This document shows, in pieces, positions 4,321 through 5,089 of a stretch of DNA of 5,089 nucleotides. Numbering within the stretch: the stretch's first letter is position 1; each line of letters begins with the position of its first letter. The notes beneath the pieces were generated by a model. The model was not told the DNA's origin and made no database searches. It was given only the letters and a program-made list of their open reading frames with translations. Origin of the DNA: an uncultured Panacagrimonas sp. (GTDB taxonomy: Bacteria; Pseudomonadota; Gammaproteobacteria; Nevskiales; Nevskiaceae). The stretch is from assembly GCA_946481265.1 (NCBI GenBank), contig CAMLNE010000299.1:1-5089 (forward strand), written 5' to 3'. A program made the translations under genes and the position numbers.

Positions 4321-5089
4321 TTAAGACCGCGCGGAAGCGGCCGCAGCCTCGGCTAGCGGCAGCCACACGCATGCGCGCAGGCCGCTGCGATCCCGACGGT
4401 TGGCCAGTTCGAGGCGCCCGCCGTGGCGGCGTGCGACGCGATGCGCGATGGCAAGGCCCAGGCCGGTGCCGGCCGTGTCACCGCTGCCGCCGCGCACGAA
4501 GCGCCCGAACAGGGCCTCCTGTCGCCCGGGCGCGATGCCGGGCCCGCTGTCCTCGATCGCCACCATCACCTGGCCGTCGACCACCTGCAGCGACAGGTCG
4601 ACCCTGCCGCCGGCAGGGGTATAGGCCAGGGCGTTGTCCACCAGGTTTCCGAACAGGCTGAGCAGGGCGGCGCGGTCCCCCCGCACGCGGCAGGGCAGGG
4701 TGTCGTCGATTCCCAGGTCCACGCCACGCGACTGCGCGAGCGGATGGCGCTCCGCGACCAGCTCGCGCAGCAGGCCATCCAGTGCCAGCGCCGGATCCAG
4801 CGCGTCATCGGGAATCGCCTCGCTGCGGGCCAGGCTCAGCAGCTGCGCCACCAGGTGCGTCGAGCGTTCGATACCCGAGCGCAGGGCATCCAGGGCCTCG
4901 CGTCGCTCCGTATCGCCCGCCGCGTTGCCGGCGCGCTGCGCCTGCAGCTGCACGGCAGCCAGCGGCGTGCGCAGTTCGTGGGCGATGTCGGCGAGGAAAT
5001 CGCGCTGGCGCTGGCTGGCCTCGGCCTGGCGCGCCAGCAGGTCGTTGAGCGAGGCGAGCACCGGTTCGAGCTCGCGCGGCGCCTGCTCG
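4321..5089 (-). CDS. Sensor histidine kinase, C-terminal part (runs off the right edge)
   Basis: The frame stays open to the window end, so this is the last 255 residues of a longer two-component membrane kinase. Numbering from the first complete codon at 5088, the PRELEPV segment (4-10) matches the linker after a HAMP domain. The HisKA dimerisation helix carries DFLADIAHELRTPLAA with phospho-acceptor His37 (codon 4978-4980). The HATPase domain has the N-box LFGNLVDNALAYTP (Asn152 region), the G1 box DSGPGI (about 180-185), an F-box LFGRFVRG and the G2 box GTGLGLAIAHRVARRHGG. The catalytic half is intact and resembles QseC/TctE/PmrB-like kinases. It would autophosphorylate and pass phosphate to a response regulator, probably encoded just off the right edge. 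The GTG at 5061 is an internal codon, not the start. The sensory and membrane domains are not visible. A protease gene follows 94 bases later on the same strand, suggesting an envelope-stress module. Confidence 0.93.
   Translation of the reverse strand, partial: EQAPRELEPVLASLNDLLARQAEASQRQRDFLADIAHELRTPLAAVQLQAQRAGNAAGDTERREALDALRSGIERSTHLVAQLLSLARSEAIPDDALDPALALDGLLRELVAERHPLAQSRGVDLGIDDTLPCRVRGDRAALLSLFGNLVDNALAYTPAGGRVDLSLQVVDGQVMVAIEDSGPGIAPGRQEALFGRFVRGGSGDTAGTGLGLAIAHRVARRHGGRLELANRRDRSGLRACVWLPLAEAAAASARS

Noticed and set aside
5059..5061. GTG as the start of a short histidine kinase
   Set aside because: The frame continues upstream with sequence typical of a HAMP-to-HisKA linker (PRELEP) to the window edge, so this is an internal valine codon of a truncated gene.

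Overview
The window is GC-rich DNA (roughly two-thirds G+C by eye) with dense, bacterial-style coding on both strands. Gene content, codon bias and a CGCAAAGGCGC-type intergenic inverted repeat suggest a gammaproteobacterium, most likely of the Xanthomonadaceae/Lysobacteraceae (Lysobacter, Luteimonas or Pseudoxanthomonas type). The taxonomic call is inference from general style; no marker gene is present.

Layout, left to right. Positions 1-241 hold no credible gene. They contain a long imperfect inverted repeat (99-192) that looks like a dispersed genomic repeat. A small cysteine-rich CWC-type protein follows on the + strand (242-460). The gap 461-652, between the convergent ends of this gene and the next, holds a cluster of strong hairpins ending in a perfect 12-bp inverted repeat (592-625). 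A 288-residue bicupin lies on the - strand (653-1519). It is separated by a 206-base divergent control region from an AraC-family regulator on the + strand (1726-2682). A perfect 13-bp stem-loop (2702-2732) sits between the convergent ends of the regulator and a Do/HtrA-type periplasmic serine protease on the - strand (2742-4226). Upstream of the protease on the same strand is the C-terminal part of a sensor histidine kinase (4321-5089), whose N-terminus lies beyond the right edge.

How the genes may work together. The AraC regulator and the bicupin form a divergent pair and probably a regulator-target unit; the small molecule or process involved cannot be read from the sequence. The kinase and the protease are co-oriented and 94 bases apart, suggesting a two-component envelope-stress locus in which the sensor system and a periplasmic protease/chaperone are linked, similar in logic to Cpx control of degP in enterobacteria.

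The most distinctive unexplained structure is in the kinase-protease gap. A perfect 11-bp inverted repeat (4238-4248 / 4298-4308) encloses a 7-bp hairpin, and its 3' arm overlaps the first half of the protease's ribosome binding site. The arrangement is compatible with translational control of the protease. No mobile element, CRISPR array, tRNA or rRNA was seen.
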